A DNA stretch of 64,000 bases from assembly GCF_036250735.1 (NCBI RefSeq), contig NZ_CP109430.1, positions 3,348,001-3,412,000 of the forward strand. The letters run 5' to 3'. Below the pieces are notes generated by a model. It saw nothing but the letters and a program-made list of their open reading frames with translations, searched no databases and was not told the DNA's origin. Shown one piece after another: positions 8,321 to 15,814 of the stretch. Numbering within the stretch: position 1 is the first letter of the stretch; the number at the start of each line of letters is the position of its first letter. Position numbers and translations under genes: made by a program. This DNA comes from Streptosporangium sp. NBC_01495 (GTDB taxonomy: Bacteria; Actinomycetota; Actinomycetes; Streptosporangiales; Streptosporangiaceae).

Positions 8321-9745
8321 CTATTCTGCCGGACCGCTCAGGCCTCCACGCCTGATGGTCCCGGCATACCAGAGAGCGCTCTCTTTGGGAACTCTGACCT
8401 GGGTCTCGTAGTCGACGTGGACCAGCCCGAACCGCTTGCCGTACCCCCACGCCCACTCGAAGTTGTCCATCAGGGACCAGGCGAAGTAACCCTCCAACGG
8501 GATCCCTGCCTCGATCGCGGCGTGGCAGGTGCGCAGGTGGGCGTCGAGGTAGTCCACCCGGTCGCGGTCGTGGACGACGCCGTCGGGGCCCACGACGTCG
8601 TCGAAGGCCGCGCCGTTCTCGGAGATGACCAGCGGGACGCGCGGGTACTCGGCGGCCAGCCGGTGCAGGACCTCCAGCAGTCCCGAGTGGTCGATCTCCC
8701 AGCCCATCGCCGTCACGGGCCGCCCGCCCCCGACGAACGACACGTGCTCGCTGCCGACCCAGGGCGACCCGGTGTCGGTGGGCGCCGCCGCGGCCGACGC
8801 GGCACCGCCCGGGGTGCCCGAGACGGTGAAGCGGCTGTAGTAGTTGATCAGCAGCTTGTCCAGCGGCGCCGAGATGAGCTCCATGTCCCCGTCGTGGACG
8901 AGCCCCGCGGGCCGGCCGAGGTCCTCCAGGACGTCGTCCGGGTACTCGCCCTTGAGCAGGGCGTCCAGGAAGAAGCGGTTCTGCAGCCCGTCGATGCGGC
9001 GGGCGGCGTCCTGGTCGGCCTCGGAGGAGGTCTGGGGCGAGATCGCGTACAGGTTGACGCAGCCGCCGATGACGGTCTCCGGCCGCTGGGCCCGGATCGC
9101 CTGCGCGGCCAGGCCGTGCGCGAGCAGGAGGTGGTGGGCGGCGTGCACGGCCTTGTCGGGCTCGCGCCGCCCGGGGGCGTGCTCACCCGAGGCGTACCCG
9201 AGGAACGCCGAGCACCAGGGCTCGTTGACCGTGCTCCAGTTGGCGACCCGGTCGCCCAGCGCGTCGTGCACGGCCGCCGCGTAGTCGGCGAAGCGCTTCG
9301 ACGTGTCCCGTGACGGCCAGCCGCCCGCGTCTTCCAGGGGCTGGGGCAGGTCCCAGTGGTAGAGCGTCACCCACGGGTCGATGTCCCGGGAGAGGAGCTC
9401 GTCGACCAGGCGGCTGTAGAAGTCGATGCCCCCGGGGTTGACGGCGCCGCGCCCCTCGGGCTGGATCCGGGGCCAGGAGATGGAGAACCGGTACGCGCCG
9501 AGGCCGAGTTCGGCCATCATCCGCACGTCGTCCCGGTAGCGGTTGTAGTGGTCGATGGCGATGTCGGCGTGCTCGCCGTTCACCACCCGTCCCGGCTGCT
9601 TGACGAAGGCGTCCCAGATGGAGTGGCCTCGGCCGTCCTCCGAGACCGCGCCCTCGATCTGGTAGGCGGAGGTGGCCGCGCCCCAGACGAAGTTCGTCGG
9701 GAACACCAGATCCGGGGTCTGAATCCGCGTCTCTTGCGTGGTCAC
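8321..9745 (-). CDS. bglC: GH1 beta-glucosidase (cytoplasmic)
   Basis: This is a 474-residue glycoside hydrolase family 1 enzyme with no signal peptide. The N-terminus is FPTNFVWGAATSAYQIEGAV. The acid/base glutamate is in STVNEPW near residue 180 and the nucleophile glutamate is in LVISENGAAFDD near residue 375. GYFAWSLMDNFEWAWGYGKR is the substrate-site signature. The GTG start overlaps the permease stop by 4 bp, so it is translated with the transporter genes. It is expected to hydrolyse imported cellobiose and short cello-oligosaccharides to glucose. A CebR-like palindrome is embedded near its 3' end (8371-8384). Confidence 0.92.
   Translation of the reverse strand: MTTQETRIQTPDLVFPTNFVWGAATSAYQIEGAVSEDGRGHSIWDAFVKQPGRVVNGEHADIAIDHYNRYRDDVRMMAELGLGAYRFSISWPRIQPEGRGAVNPGGIDFYSRLVDELLSRDIDPWVTLYHWDLPQPLEDAGGWPSRDTSKRFADYAAAVHDALGDRVANWSTVNEPWCSAFLGYASGEHAPGRREPDKAVHAAHHLLLAHGLAAQAIRAQRPETVIGGCVNLYAISPQTSSEADQDAARRIDGLQNRFFLDALLKGEYPDDVLEDLGRPAGLVHDGDMELISAPLDKLLINYYSRFTVSGTPGGAASAAAAPTDTGSPWVGSEHVSFVGGGRPVTAMGWEIDHSGLLEVLHRLAAEYPRVPLVISENGAAFDDVVGPDGVVHDRDRVDYLDAHLRTCHAAIEAGIPLEGYFAWSLMDNFEWAWGYGKRFGLVHVDYETQVRVPKESALWYAGTIRRGGLSGPAE
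8371..8384. promoter_or_regulatory. Perfect palindrome resembling a degenerate CebR site, inside the bglC 3' end
   Basis: AGAGAGCGCTCTCT is a perfect 14-bp palindrome that matches the CebR operator TGGGAGCGCTCCCA at 10 of 14 positions, including the full central GAGCGCTC. It lies near the end of the GH1 coding region, about 85 bp before the cebR start. It could fine-tune cebR read-through or be chance; binding is not shown. Confidence 0.4.
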
Positions 9746-10644
9746 GCCTTGACCGCACCTTCCATGAGTCCGCCGACGATCTGGCGGCCGAACGCGACGA
9801 AAACGATGAACAGCGGCAGGACCGATGCCGCGGTGCCGGTGAACAGCATCACGTAGTCGGTTCCGTGCGCCTGGTTGAGCGCGGCGATCGACGTCTGAAC
9901 CACCGGGTTGTCCGGGTTCAGCACGATCAACGGCCACATGAACTCGTTCCAGGTCTGCATGAAGACCAGGAGGGCGAGCACCGCCATCCCCGGCCGGAGC
10001 GCCGGGAGGATGACGCTCGTGTAGATGCGCATGGTGGAGGCGCCGTCGACGCGGGCCGCCTCGACCAGCTCGTCCGGCACCGCCTGGGTGGCGTACTGGG
10101 TCATCATGAAGACCCCGAAGCCGTTGACCAGGAAGGGCAGGATCACCGCCTTCAGCTGGCCGGTCCAGCCGAGGGTGACCATGAGCTCGTACAGCGGTAC
10201 GACGCCCATCTGCTGGAGCGGGACCATCATCGTCAGCAGGATCAGGCCCAGCAGGATCTTGCTGCCCCGGAAGCGCAGCTTGGAGAAGGCGAAGCCGGCC
10301 AGGGTGGAGATCAGCACGACCGAGACGGTCACGGTGACCGAGACGATGGCCGAGTTCACCAGGCCGGTCACGAAGTAGGCATCCTCGGTGGACAGCAGCC
10401 GCGCGATGTTCTCACCGAGGTGGCCGCCCGGGAGCAGCGGCGGGGGTACGTCGATGGCCTCCTCGTTGGTCCGGGTGGCCATGATGAACATGTAGTAGAT
10501 GGGGAACGCCGACAGCACGAGGGCGAGGGCCAGGACGACCTTCGTCATCGGGCCGGCGTCCCAGATGCGGTTCCGCGCGGCCGACGGGCCGGAAGGCCGT
10601 CTGGAGTGCTGCGCGGGAGGCCGCCGGAGCTGGGTGACCGTCAC
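9742..10644 (-). CDS. cebG: ABC transporter permease, CebG-like (MalG family)
   Basis: This is an inner-membrane permease of about 300 residues for sugar import. After a short basic N-terminus there are six predicted membrane segments, starting with VVLALALVLSAFPIYYMFIM. The EAA loop is DELVEAARVDGASTMRIYTS near residue 205, which contacts the ATPase. The GTG start overlaps the stop of the upstream permease by 4 bp and its own stop overlaps the bglC start by 4 bp. No ATPase gene is present, as usual for actinomycete sugar importers served by a shared MsiK-type ATPase. Confidence 0.9.
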   Translation of the reverse strand: MTVTQLRRPPAQHSRRPSGPSAARNRIWDAGPMTKVVLALALVLSAFPIYYMFIMATRTNEEAIDVPPPLLPGGHLGENIARLLSTEDAYFVTGLVNSAIVSVTVTVSVVLISTLAGFAFSKLRFRGSKILLGLILLTMMVPLQQMGVVPLYELMVTLGWTGQLKAVILPFLVNGFGVFMMTQYATQAVPDELVEAARVDGASTMRIYTSVILPALRPGMAVLALLVFMQTWNEFMWPLIVLNPDNPVVQTSIAALNQAHGTDYVMLFTGTAASVLPLFIVFVAFGRQIVGGLMEGAVKA

Positions 10645-11618
10645 TTGGAACCCCCGATACGGCGGGTGAAGGAGTAGTTGATGAGCGTCCCGACGAGGAT
10701 CAGCGCGAACAGCAGCCACGCCGCGGCCGCGGCGTAGCCGAAGTCGAAGTCGCGGAACGCCTCCTTGACGATGAACATCGCCACGGTCTGGTACTGGCCG
10801 GTCGCGCCGCCGCTCATCGTCGGGTTGCCGTCGAACATGACCGGCTCGGTGAACAGCGTCAGGCCGCCGATGGTGGAGATGAACACCGTGAAGATGATCG
10901 TCGGGCGGAGCATCGGGATGGTGATCTGCCAGAACTGCCGCCTGGGCGAGGCACCGTCGATGGCGGCGGCCTCGTAGAGGTCCTTGGGGATGGTCTGCAT
11001 CGCGGCGAGCAGGATGATCGCGTTGTAGCCGGTCCAGCGCCAGTCGATCATCGTGGAGATCGCGATCCACGAGGACCACTTCTCGTTCTGCCAGTTGATC
11101 GCGTCGACCCCGAAGAAGCTCAGGAACCAGTTGATCATGCCGTAGTCGCGCCCGTACAGCTGGGTGAAGACCACCGCGACGGCGACGACGGAGGTGATCA
11201 GCGGCAGCAGCACGCCGAGGCGGAAGAAGAGCCGTCCCCGGATGCGCTTGTTGAGCGCGTTGGCCAGCAGGAGGGCGAGGACGAGCTGCGGGATCGTCGA
11301 CATGACGAACATGCCGAGGGTGTTGACCACCGCGTTCCAGAAGGCCTCATCGGTGATCAGCTCGATGTAGTTGTCGAGGCCGACGAGGGTCTTGTCCCCG
11401 GCGAGCTCCCACTCGTGCAGCGAGACCCAGAGGGTGTAGCCGAGCGGGAAGACACCGAAGATCGCGAAAAGCAGGAAGTACGGGGAGATGAGGAAGTAGG
11501 GGGTCGCCCGGAGGTCGAACCGGGCCCACCCACTGCCCCGCTCCGGTCCGCGGCGCCCCGCCGGCCGGCGGGGGCCGGGCCGAGGTGGGGCGGCCGGGGA
11601 GTCGACGTGCAGTGTCAT
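10641..11618 (-). CDS. cebF: ABC transporter permease, CebF-like (MalF family)
   Basis: This is a 325-residue permease. A proline/arginine-rich N-terminal tail precedes the first membrane helix (PYFLISPYFLLFAIFGVFPL). The EAA loop is KDLYEAAAIDGASPRRQFWQ near residue 225. The ATG at 11616-11618 begins MTLHVDSPAAPPRP. It lies 83 nt after the binding-protein gene and pairs with the MalG-family permease downstream to form the channel of the importer. Confidence 0.9.
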   Translation of the reverse strand: MTLHVDSPAAPPRPGPRRPAGRRGPERGSGWARFDLRATPYFLISPYFLLFAIFGVFPLGYTLWVSLHEWELAGDKTLVGLDNYIELITDEAFWNAVVNTLGMFVMSTIPQLVLALLLANALNKRIRGRLFFRLGVLLPLITSVVAVAVVFTQLYGRDYGMINWFLSFFGVDAINWQNEKWSSWIAISTMIDWRWTGYNAIILLAAMQTIPKDLYEAAAIDGASPRRQFWQITIPMLRPTIIFTVFISTIGGLTLFTEPVMFDGNPTMSGGATGQYQTVAMFIVKEAFRDFDFGYAAAAAWLLFALILVGTLINYSFTRRIGGSK

Positions 11619-11701
11619 CGGTCTGAGCCTTTCAGCGGGGGCAGGCGACCGGCCCGGCCGCGGGATCGCCGCAGCCGGGCCGATGCGGGTCGGTACGGGG
11701 A

Positions 11702-13051
11702 TCAGCCCGCTGCCTTGACGCCGGCCTCGAGGAACCTGGTCCAGGCCTGGTCGTACTTGACCGAGCCCTGGTCCATGCCCTCGAGGACCTTCTCCACCGA
11801 GGTCTTGACCTGGGCGTGCTTCTCTCCGAGGAAGACGGGCAGCAGGTCCTTGACCGAGGCGCCGAAGATCTGGCCGGTCGGCGCGTCGTTGAAGAACGGG
11901 TTCTTCAGGTCGGCGACCGCCGGGTCCTGCTGCGCGGGGAGGGAGCTCGGGAAGGCCGCGGCCTCCTGGAAGGCCATGATGTGGCCCTCCTTGCCGGTGA
12001 GGTAGTTCAGGACCTCGGCGGCCTCCTTGGGGTGCTTGCTCTGCTTGGGAATGGCCAGGTAGGAGCCGCCCCAGTTGCCCGCGCCGCCGGGCACGGATGC
12101 GACGTCCCACTTGCCCTTGTTGTCGTCACCGGCCGCGCCGGAGACCACGCCGAGCATCCAGGCCGGGCAGCCCATGGTGGCGAAGGCGCCCTTCTTGATC
12201 GCGGCGTTCCACGGCGGGGAGAACGAGGCGAGCTTGGCGGTCAGGCCCGCCTGGCTGAAGCTCTTCACCGTGTCGAAGGAGGTCTTGATGGCCGGGTTGG
12301 TCTCGATGACGAGCTGGTTGTTCTTGTCGAAGTAGGAGACGTTGCCGTTCTTCGGCGCCTCCTGCGACAGGATCACGTTGTAGAGGGTGTTCGGGCCGTC
12401 GATGAACTTGGGATCGGTCTTGCCGGGGTTGGCGGCCTGGAACTTCTTCCCCACCTCCATGAAGGCGTTCCAGTCCGGCCATAGCTTGCCGACCTCCTCG
12501 CGCTCGGTGGGCAGGCCCGCCTTCTCGAACAGGTCCTTGCGGTAGCACATGGTCATGCCACCGATGTCGGTGCCCAGGGCGAAGAGCTTGCTGTCGGCGT
12601 TGATGCCGTTGTCCCACTTCGCCGCGGGGAAGTCGGCCTTGCGGCTGTCCAGCCCGTACTCGGCCAGGTCGGTGAAGAACTGCGGACGGGCCTTCATGAG
12701 GCCCATCGCGCCCTCGTCCAGGGCGATGATGTCGGCCGCGCCGCTGCCGGCCTGCAGACGCTGGAGCAGCTGCGGGAGGTAGACGTCCTCGAAACGGTCG
12801 GTCAGGTTCTGGTACTTGACCTGGATGTTCGGGTGCGCCGCGTTCCACGTCTCCACGGCCTTGTCGTAGCCGAAGTTCTCACCGCCGCCGAAGGTGTGCA
12901 CGGTGATGGTCACCGGCTCGGCCGCGGCGGCGGAGCTACCGCCCGCGGCGGGCTCGGCGGGCTCGCTGGAACTGCACGACGTGATGGCCAGGGCGGTGGC
13001 CGCCATGACCGCGACGGCGGCGAGCCTGCCGTGCCGCTTGTTGTTCAACAT
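11702..13051 (-). CDS. cebE: Extracellular cello-oligosaccharide-binding lipoprotein, CebE-like
   Basis: This is a 449-residue family 1 solute-binding protein. The signal peptide ends in a lipobox, LAITSC, with the lipidated cysteine near residue 26, followed by a serine/alanine-rich tether. The sugar-binding fold runs from VTITVHTFGGGENFGYDK to the end and includes ADIIALDEGAMGLMKARPQF. It is the first gene of the cellobiose operon. Two TGGGAGCGCTCCCA operators lie 105 and 236 bp upstream of its ATG. Cellobiose specificity is inferred from the operators and the linked GH1 enzyme. Confidence 0.9.
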   Translation of the reverse strand: MLNNKRHGRLAAVAVMAATALAITSCSSSEPAEPAAGGSSAAAAEPVTITVHTFGGGENFGYDKAVETWNAAHPNIQVKYQNLTDRFEDVYLPQLLQRLQAGSGAADIIALDEGAMGLMKARPQFFTDLAEYGLDSRKADFPAAKWDNGINADSKLFALGTDIGGMTMCYRKDLFEKAGLPTEREEVGKLWPDWNAFMEVGKKFQAANPGKTDPKFIDGPNTLYNVILSQEAPKNGNVSYFDKNNQLVIETNPAIKTSFDTVKSFSQAGLTAKLASFSPPWNAAIKKGAFATMGCPAWMLGVVSGAAGDDNKGKWDVASVPGGAGNWGGSYLAIPKQSKHPKEAAEVLNYLTGKEGHIMAFQEAAAFPSSLPAQQDPAVADLKNPFFNDAPTGQIFGASVKDLLPVFLGEKHAQVKTSVEKVLEGMDQGSVKYDQAWTRFLEAGVKAAG

Positions 13052-13155
13052 TCCGGACCCCTCTCAGGTGGTCGCCCGAATCATTGGGAGGCGACATCGC
13101 GGACCGGTCCCCGACAAACGCGGTCCTCGCGACGAGGTCGTTCCTCAATGTGCTT

Positions 13156-13169
13156 TGGGAGCGCTCCCA
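13156..13169. promoter_or_regulatory. CebR operator 1 (TGGGAGCGCTCCCA)
   Basis: A perfect 14-bp palindrome, identical to the CebR binding site established in Streptomyces, is located 105 bp upstream of the cebE start. CebR binding here would repress the cebEFG-bglC-cebR operon until cellobiose or cellotriose releases it. Confidence 0.92.
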
Positions 13170-13286
13170 CGAAGAGTGGACGATGGGCAACCAGGACGTC
13201 AATATGCCGAAACTCAACCGTTACATCCGGCTGTTTTAGGTGGGACTATCAGCATGAAGTGGGGATATACCACCCATACGGGTTAT

Positions 13287-13300
13287 TGGGAGCGCTCCCA
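13287..13300. promoter_or_regulatory. CebR operator 2 (TGGGAGCGCTCCCA)
   Basis: A second identical 14-bp palindrome lies 131 bp from operator 1. The centre-to-centre distance of 131 bp would permit looping between two repressor dimers. It is also 3' of the convergent CHAP gene terminator, so no other gene is an obvious target. Confidence 0.9.
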
Positions 13301-13383
13301 TCTCATGGACATACAGTCGGGGCATTTCGTGTCCGTGTGGGGGCTCGCGGGGAGAGTGGAGGCGGCGGGGGACGGAACGCCGT

Positions 13384-13415
13384 CAGGGGCACCGCTCGTT
13401 CGAGCGGTGCCCCTG
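13384..13415 (-). terminator. Strong hairpin terminator after the CHAP gene
   Basis: A perfect 15-bp inverted repeat (13384-13398 and 13401-13415) with a 2-nt centre lies about 80 bp beyond the CHAP gene stop. It is GC-rich with no U-tract, as is usual for actinomycete terminators. Confidence 0.75.
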
Positions 13416-13493
13416 GGAGCGTGCGGACCGGCCCGCGTTCACCGGCGGGGGAGCCGGGTGCCCGCGCCGTGGGGGGCGCGGGGCGGGTGCGGG

Positions 13494-14189
13494 TCAGTTG
13501 GAGTAGACCGGGTAGCCGTAGCCGACGACCTGGGAGACGGGCCTGACGCGCTGCTCGACGTCGCCGTTGCCGGTGTTGCCCTCGATCGTGGTGATCGTGC
13601 CGTCCCCGTTGTCCTTCTTCACGAAGCCGACGTGGTCGATGCCGTCGATGCTCTTGCCGCCGGCCCAGTCGAAGTAGACGACCGCGCCAGGGGTGGGGAT
13701 GGTGCCCCAGTGTCCGTTGTTCTTGAACCACTTGGCGTGGGCGACGGTGTAGGCGTCCCAGCCCATCGTGGGGCGGATGCCGGCCATCTCGCCGACCCAG
13801 GAGACGAACATCGCGCACCAGGGGGCGTTGGCGTAGTCGTACACGGTGTTGCCGCCGTCGCGGGCGAGGGTCTCCTTGGCGCGAGGGGTCGACATGTACC
13901 AGGAGTGGAACTTGGTCCCGCCGCCCTGGGCGTTCTCGCGGACGCCGATCTGCTTCGAGGCGAGGTCCAGGACCTGCGCGGCGGAGACCTTGGGGAGCCT
14001 CTCGGCCGCGATCTGGAGCGGGGTCTTCGCGGACTTGGAACTCTGGGCCTTGGCGTCGACGGGCGGTGCGTTCACGACGCCGTGACCGTCGGCCAGAGCT
14101 ACGCCGGTGGTGCCGGTCGCCAGGACGGCACACGCGCCCAGGACGGCGCACACCGCACGGGGGGTGGAGATGAGGCGATGCTTAGTCAT
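13494..14189 (-). CDS. Secreted CHAP-domain cell-wall hydrolase
   Basis: This is a 231-residue exported protein with a signal peptide (AVCAVLGACAVLATGTTGVALA). A short linker precedes a CHAP (NlpC/P60-like) domain from about residue 75. The catalytic cysteine is in NAPWCAMFVSW, a histidine is in GIDHVGFVKK, and TIEGNTGNG is the third active-site element. It probably cleaves peptidoglycan cross-bridges or stem peptides. AAGGAG precedes the ATG. The roughly 150-nt leader contains a ydaO/c-di-AMP riboswitch signature, so expression is probably tied to c-di-AMP as for other actinobacterial wall hydrolases. Confidence 0.87.
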   Translation of the reverse strand: MTKHRLISTPRAVCAVLGACAVLATGTTGVALADGHGVVNAPPVDAKAQSSKSAKTPLQIAAERLPKVSAAQVLDLASKQIGVRENAQGGGTKFHSWYMSTPRAKETLARDGGNTVYDYANAPWCAMFVSWVGEMAGIRPTMGWDAYTVAHAKWFKNNGHWGTIPTPGAVVYFDWAGGKSIDGIDHVGFVKKDNGDGTITTIEGNTGNGDVEQRVRPVSQVVGYGYPVYSN

Positions 14190-14217
14190 ACGGGGGTTCG
14201 ACTCCTTGCTTCGCTTC

Positions 14218-14345
14218 CATTCCGCCTACCGGGTTAGCTGACGGGTTCGGGCTGGGAAGTGCCCTACGACGCACGAGTGCGTTGATTCACCCCAGGAACG
14301 TGGTTCCCCGGTTCCGCAAACCTCGCGGATTCGGCGGCCGTGCTC
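14218..14345 (-). ncRNA. ydaO-yuaA type cyclic di-AMP riboswitch
   Basis: In the leader of the CHAP gene, the minus strand carries the conserved elements of this class in order: GGGGAACC then GGGGTGAATC, a variable hairpin, CCCGAACCCGTCAGCTAACC and GGTAGGCGG. These blocks are diagnostic for the class, which is an OFF switch for cell-wall hydrolases in actinobacteria. The 5' boundary is approximate. The switch ends about 30 nt before the CHAP start codon. Confidence 0.88.
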
Positions 14346-14727
14346 ACCGATGGCGGAGGGTTCCGCCGGGTGGAGCGCGGTCGGGCAATGTGACGGCAAT
14401 GCGCAGACCTGGATAGACCTAGACAATTGCCATGAACAGGACGAACGTACGCCAACAGGACAGACGATTACAAGTAGGACACATTGCCCTGACTTGGCGG
14501 TACGTCCGAAATAAGGCGGTACGGCGAGGTGTTACCCGGCGCGGGACAGGGAGTGGATCATGCTCGTCCGGTGCCGGACGCGCCTTCCCTCTGCGGGCGG
14601 GACGGTGTCCGGAATCCCCTGCGTCCACGGCGATCCAGGCTTTCCGGACCCGCCTGCGAGGCGTCGGGTGGGGGGTGCTATCGCGCGAGGAGGGAGCCCC
14701 CGATCGACGGTGATGCGCCCGACATAT

Positions 14728-14747
14728 TATCGAACAAGTATTCGATA
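14728..14747. promoter_or_regulatory. Perfect AT-rich inverted repeat of unknown role
   Basis: TATCGAA and TTCGATA are separated by 6 bp in an unusually AT-rich island (about 14722-14762). The form resembles a TetR/PadR-type operator, but no gene start lies close by on either strand. Confidence 0.4.
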
Positions 14748-14880
14748 GTAAAAAGTATACGGATGGTAGGGGTTCTCCCATGGAAGAGCTGGGGGCCACA
14801 CCCTGGGATCCGGCGGCTCGTGGCCGCGTCCTGAGGGGTTTTCGCAGCTCAGGAGGGTGAGATGGAGTCGTCGGCGGGTC

Positions 14881-15053
14881 TCGCCGCCCGAAGGGTAAAG
14901 GAATGCGCCCCCGAAAGGGCTCGACGCCCGCGAAGGTAAAAGCGCAAGGTAAAGGAACACGCTTTCCGGGAGGCCTCGCCGCCCGCGAACGGTAAAGGCG
15001 CGCGGGGCGAGGGAACGCGTCTCCGAAAGGGGTTCGCCGCCCGCCGGGAGCGA
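14881..15053. repeat. Degenerate tandem repeats, about four units
   Basis: Four diverged units of about 40-58 bp each begin with a CTCGCCGCCCG-like block (near 14880, 14920, 14975 and 15033). Most contain GGTAAAGG and a later CCGAAAGGGG- or CCGGGAGG-like block. No coding pattern is consistent across the units. Confidence 0.5.
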
Positions 15054-15060
15054 GGAAACG

Positions 15061-15131
15061 TGCCTCCGCGCTCTCGTGCCTCCGCGCTCTTGTGCCTTCG
15101 TGCCTTCGTGCCTTCGTGCCTTCGTGCCTTC
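15061..15131. repeat. Short tandem repeats (two 15-16 bp units, then five 8-bp units)
   Basis: Two TGCCTCCGCGCTCTYG units (15061-15090) are followed by five perfect copies of GTGCCTTC (15092-15131). It is a simple-sequence array with no gene assigned. Confidence 0.85.
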
Positions 15132-15193
15132 GCGCCGGAGCGGGCGCCGGGCGCTCCGGGTTTCAAGTCCTCGAGCTCACGGCCCCGTGTCCG

Positions 15194-15228
15194 CAGGTCT
15201 CAGGTCTCAGATCTCAGATCTCAGATCT
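15194..15228 (-). repeat. 7-bp tandem array containing the tetR stop codon
   Basis: Five 7-bp units read CAGGTCT (twice) and CAGATCT (three times) on the plus strand. The TetR stop (TCA at 15221-15223) is inside the array, and each downstream unit repeats the TGA triplet. Confidence 0.88.
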
Positions 15229-15799
15229 CCGAGCCGGACCACGCGCGGAACAGTGGGAGCAGGAACCGGTCGACCGTCTCCTCGACGAACTCCCGGTCCA
15301 GCGGCTTTCCGGTGAAGAACAGCCGGTACCACACCAGCGCCTCGGTGACCTTCCTGAGCTCCGCCGGGTCCACCGGTCCCGGCAGCTCGCCGCGCTCCCT
15401 GGCGCGGTCGAGCAGCGGGGTGGTGCCCGTGATGTCGGCGCGGGGCACGTTGTCGCGCAGGGCGGCGGCCAGGTCGGGGGAGGTGAGGAGCGCGGGGAAC
15501 AGGCCGAAGATCATCGCGTGTTTCCGCTCCAGGATCCGGCAGAACCCGTCCACGACCTCGATCAGGTCCCCGCGCATCGATCCGGTGTCGGGCGGCGGCG
15601 CGACCTCGATTTCGAGGTGGTTGCAGATCAGGTCCACGACCAGCGCCTCCTTGCCCGGCCAGCGACGGTAGATCGTGGCCTTGCTGGCGCTGGCCCGCCT
15701 GGCGATCTGGTCGACGGACATCCGGTCGTATCCGACCTCGGACAGCAGCTCCAGAGTCGCGTCGAGGATCGCCCGTTCCCGCGCGGGATCGAGACGCAA
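15221..15799 (-). CDS. TetR family transcriptional regulator
   Basis: This is a 192-residue repressor with the helix-turn-helix RERAILDATLELLSEVGYDR followed by SKATIYRRWPGKEALVVDLI. The C-terminal part matches the TetR_C_16/AcrR-like class (RGDLIEVVDGFCRILERKH). It is read from a TTG at 15797-15799 preceded by GGAGG 4 nt upstream. It lies 15 nt after the SDR gene on the same strand, so it is probably co-transcribed and autoregulated through the palindrome at 16746-16772. Confidence 0.85.
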   Translation of the reverse strand: MRLDPARERAILDATLELLSEVGYDRMSVDQIARRASASKATIYRRWPGKEALVVDLICNHLEIEVAPPPDTGSMRGDLIEVVDGFCRILERKHAMIFGLFPALLTSPDLAAALRDNVPRADITGTTPLLDRARERGELPGPVDPAELRKVTEALVWYRLFFTGKPLDREFVEETVDRFLLPLFRAWSGSEI

Positions 15800-15814
15800 G
15801 GTGCCTCCGGTGGT

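Larger units (their letters stand above)
14346..15220. other. Gene-free stretch between the CHAP leader and a TetR gene
   Basis: No convincing gene is seen. The left part (14346-14720) is unstructured to the eye. It then holds an AT-rich inverted repeat (14728-14747), degenerate tandem units around 14881-15050, a run of 8-bp repeats (15061-15131) and a 7-bp array at the TetR stop codon. Small open frames here have no recognisable protein features. Confidence 0.6.

Noticed and set aside
8321-9937. A longer 538-residue start for the GH1 enzyme
   Set aside because: The extension lies over the permease gene in another frame. The GTG at 9745 gives the 4-bp overlap seen elsewhere in this operon and the normal GH1 N-terminus.
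13052-13493. A gene between cebE and the CHAP hydrolase
   Set aside because: The short frames here cover the CebR operators and the hairpin terminator and have no ribosome binding site or protein features.
15061-15131. Repeats with regular spacing, considered as a CRISPR array
   Set aside because: The 8-bp units are contiguous with no spacers and no cas genes are present. The other arrays (53511, 62235, 32041) also lack unique spacers.
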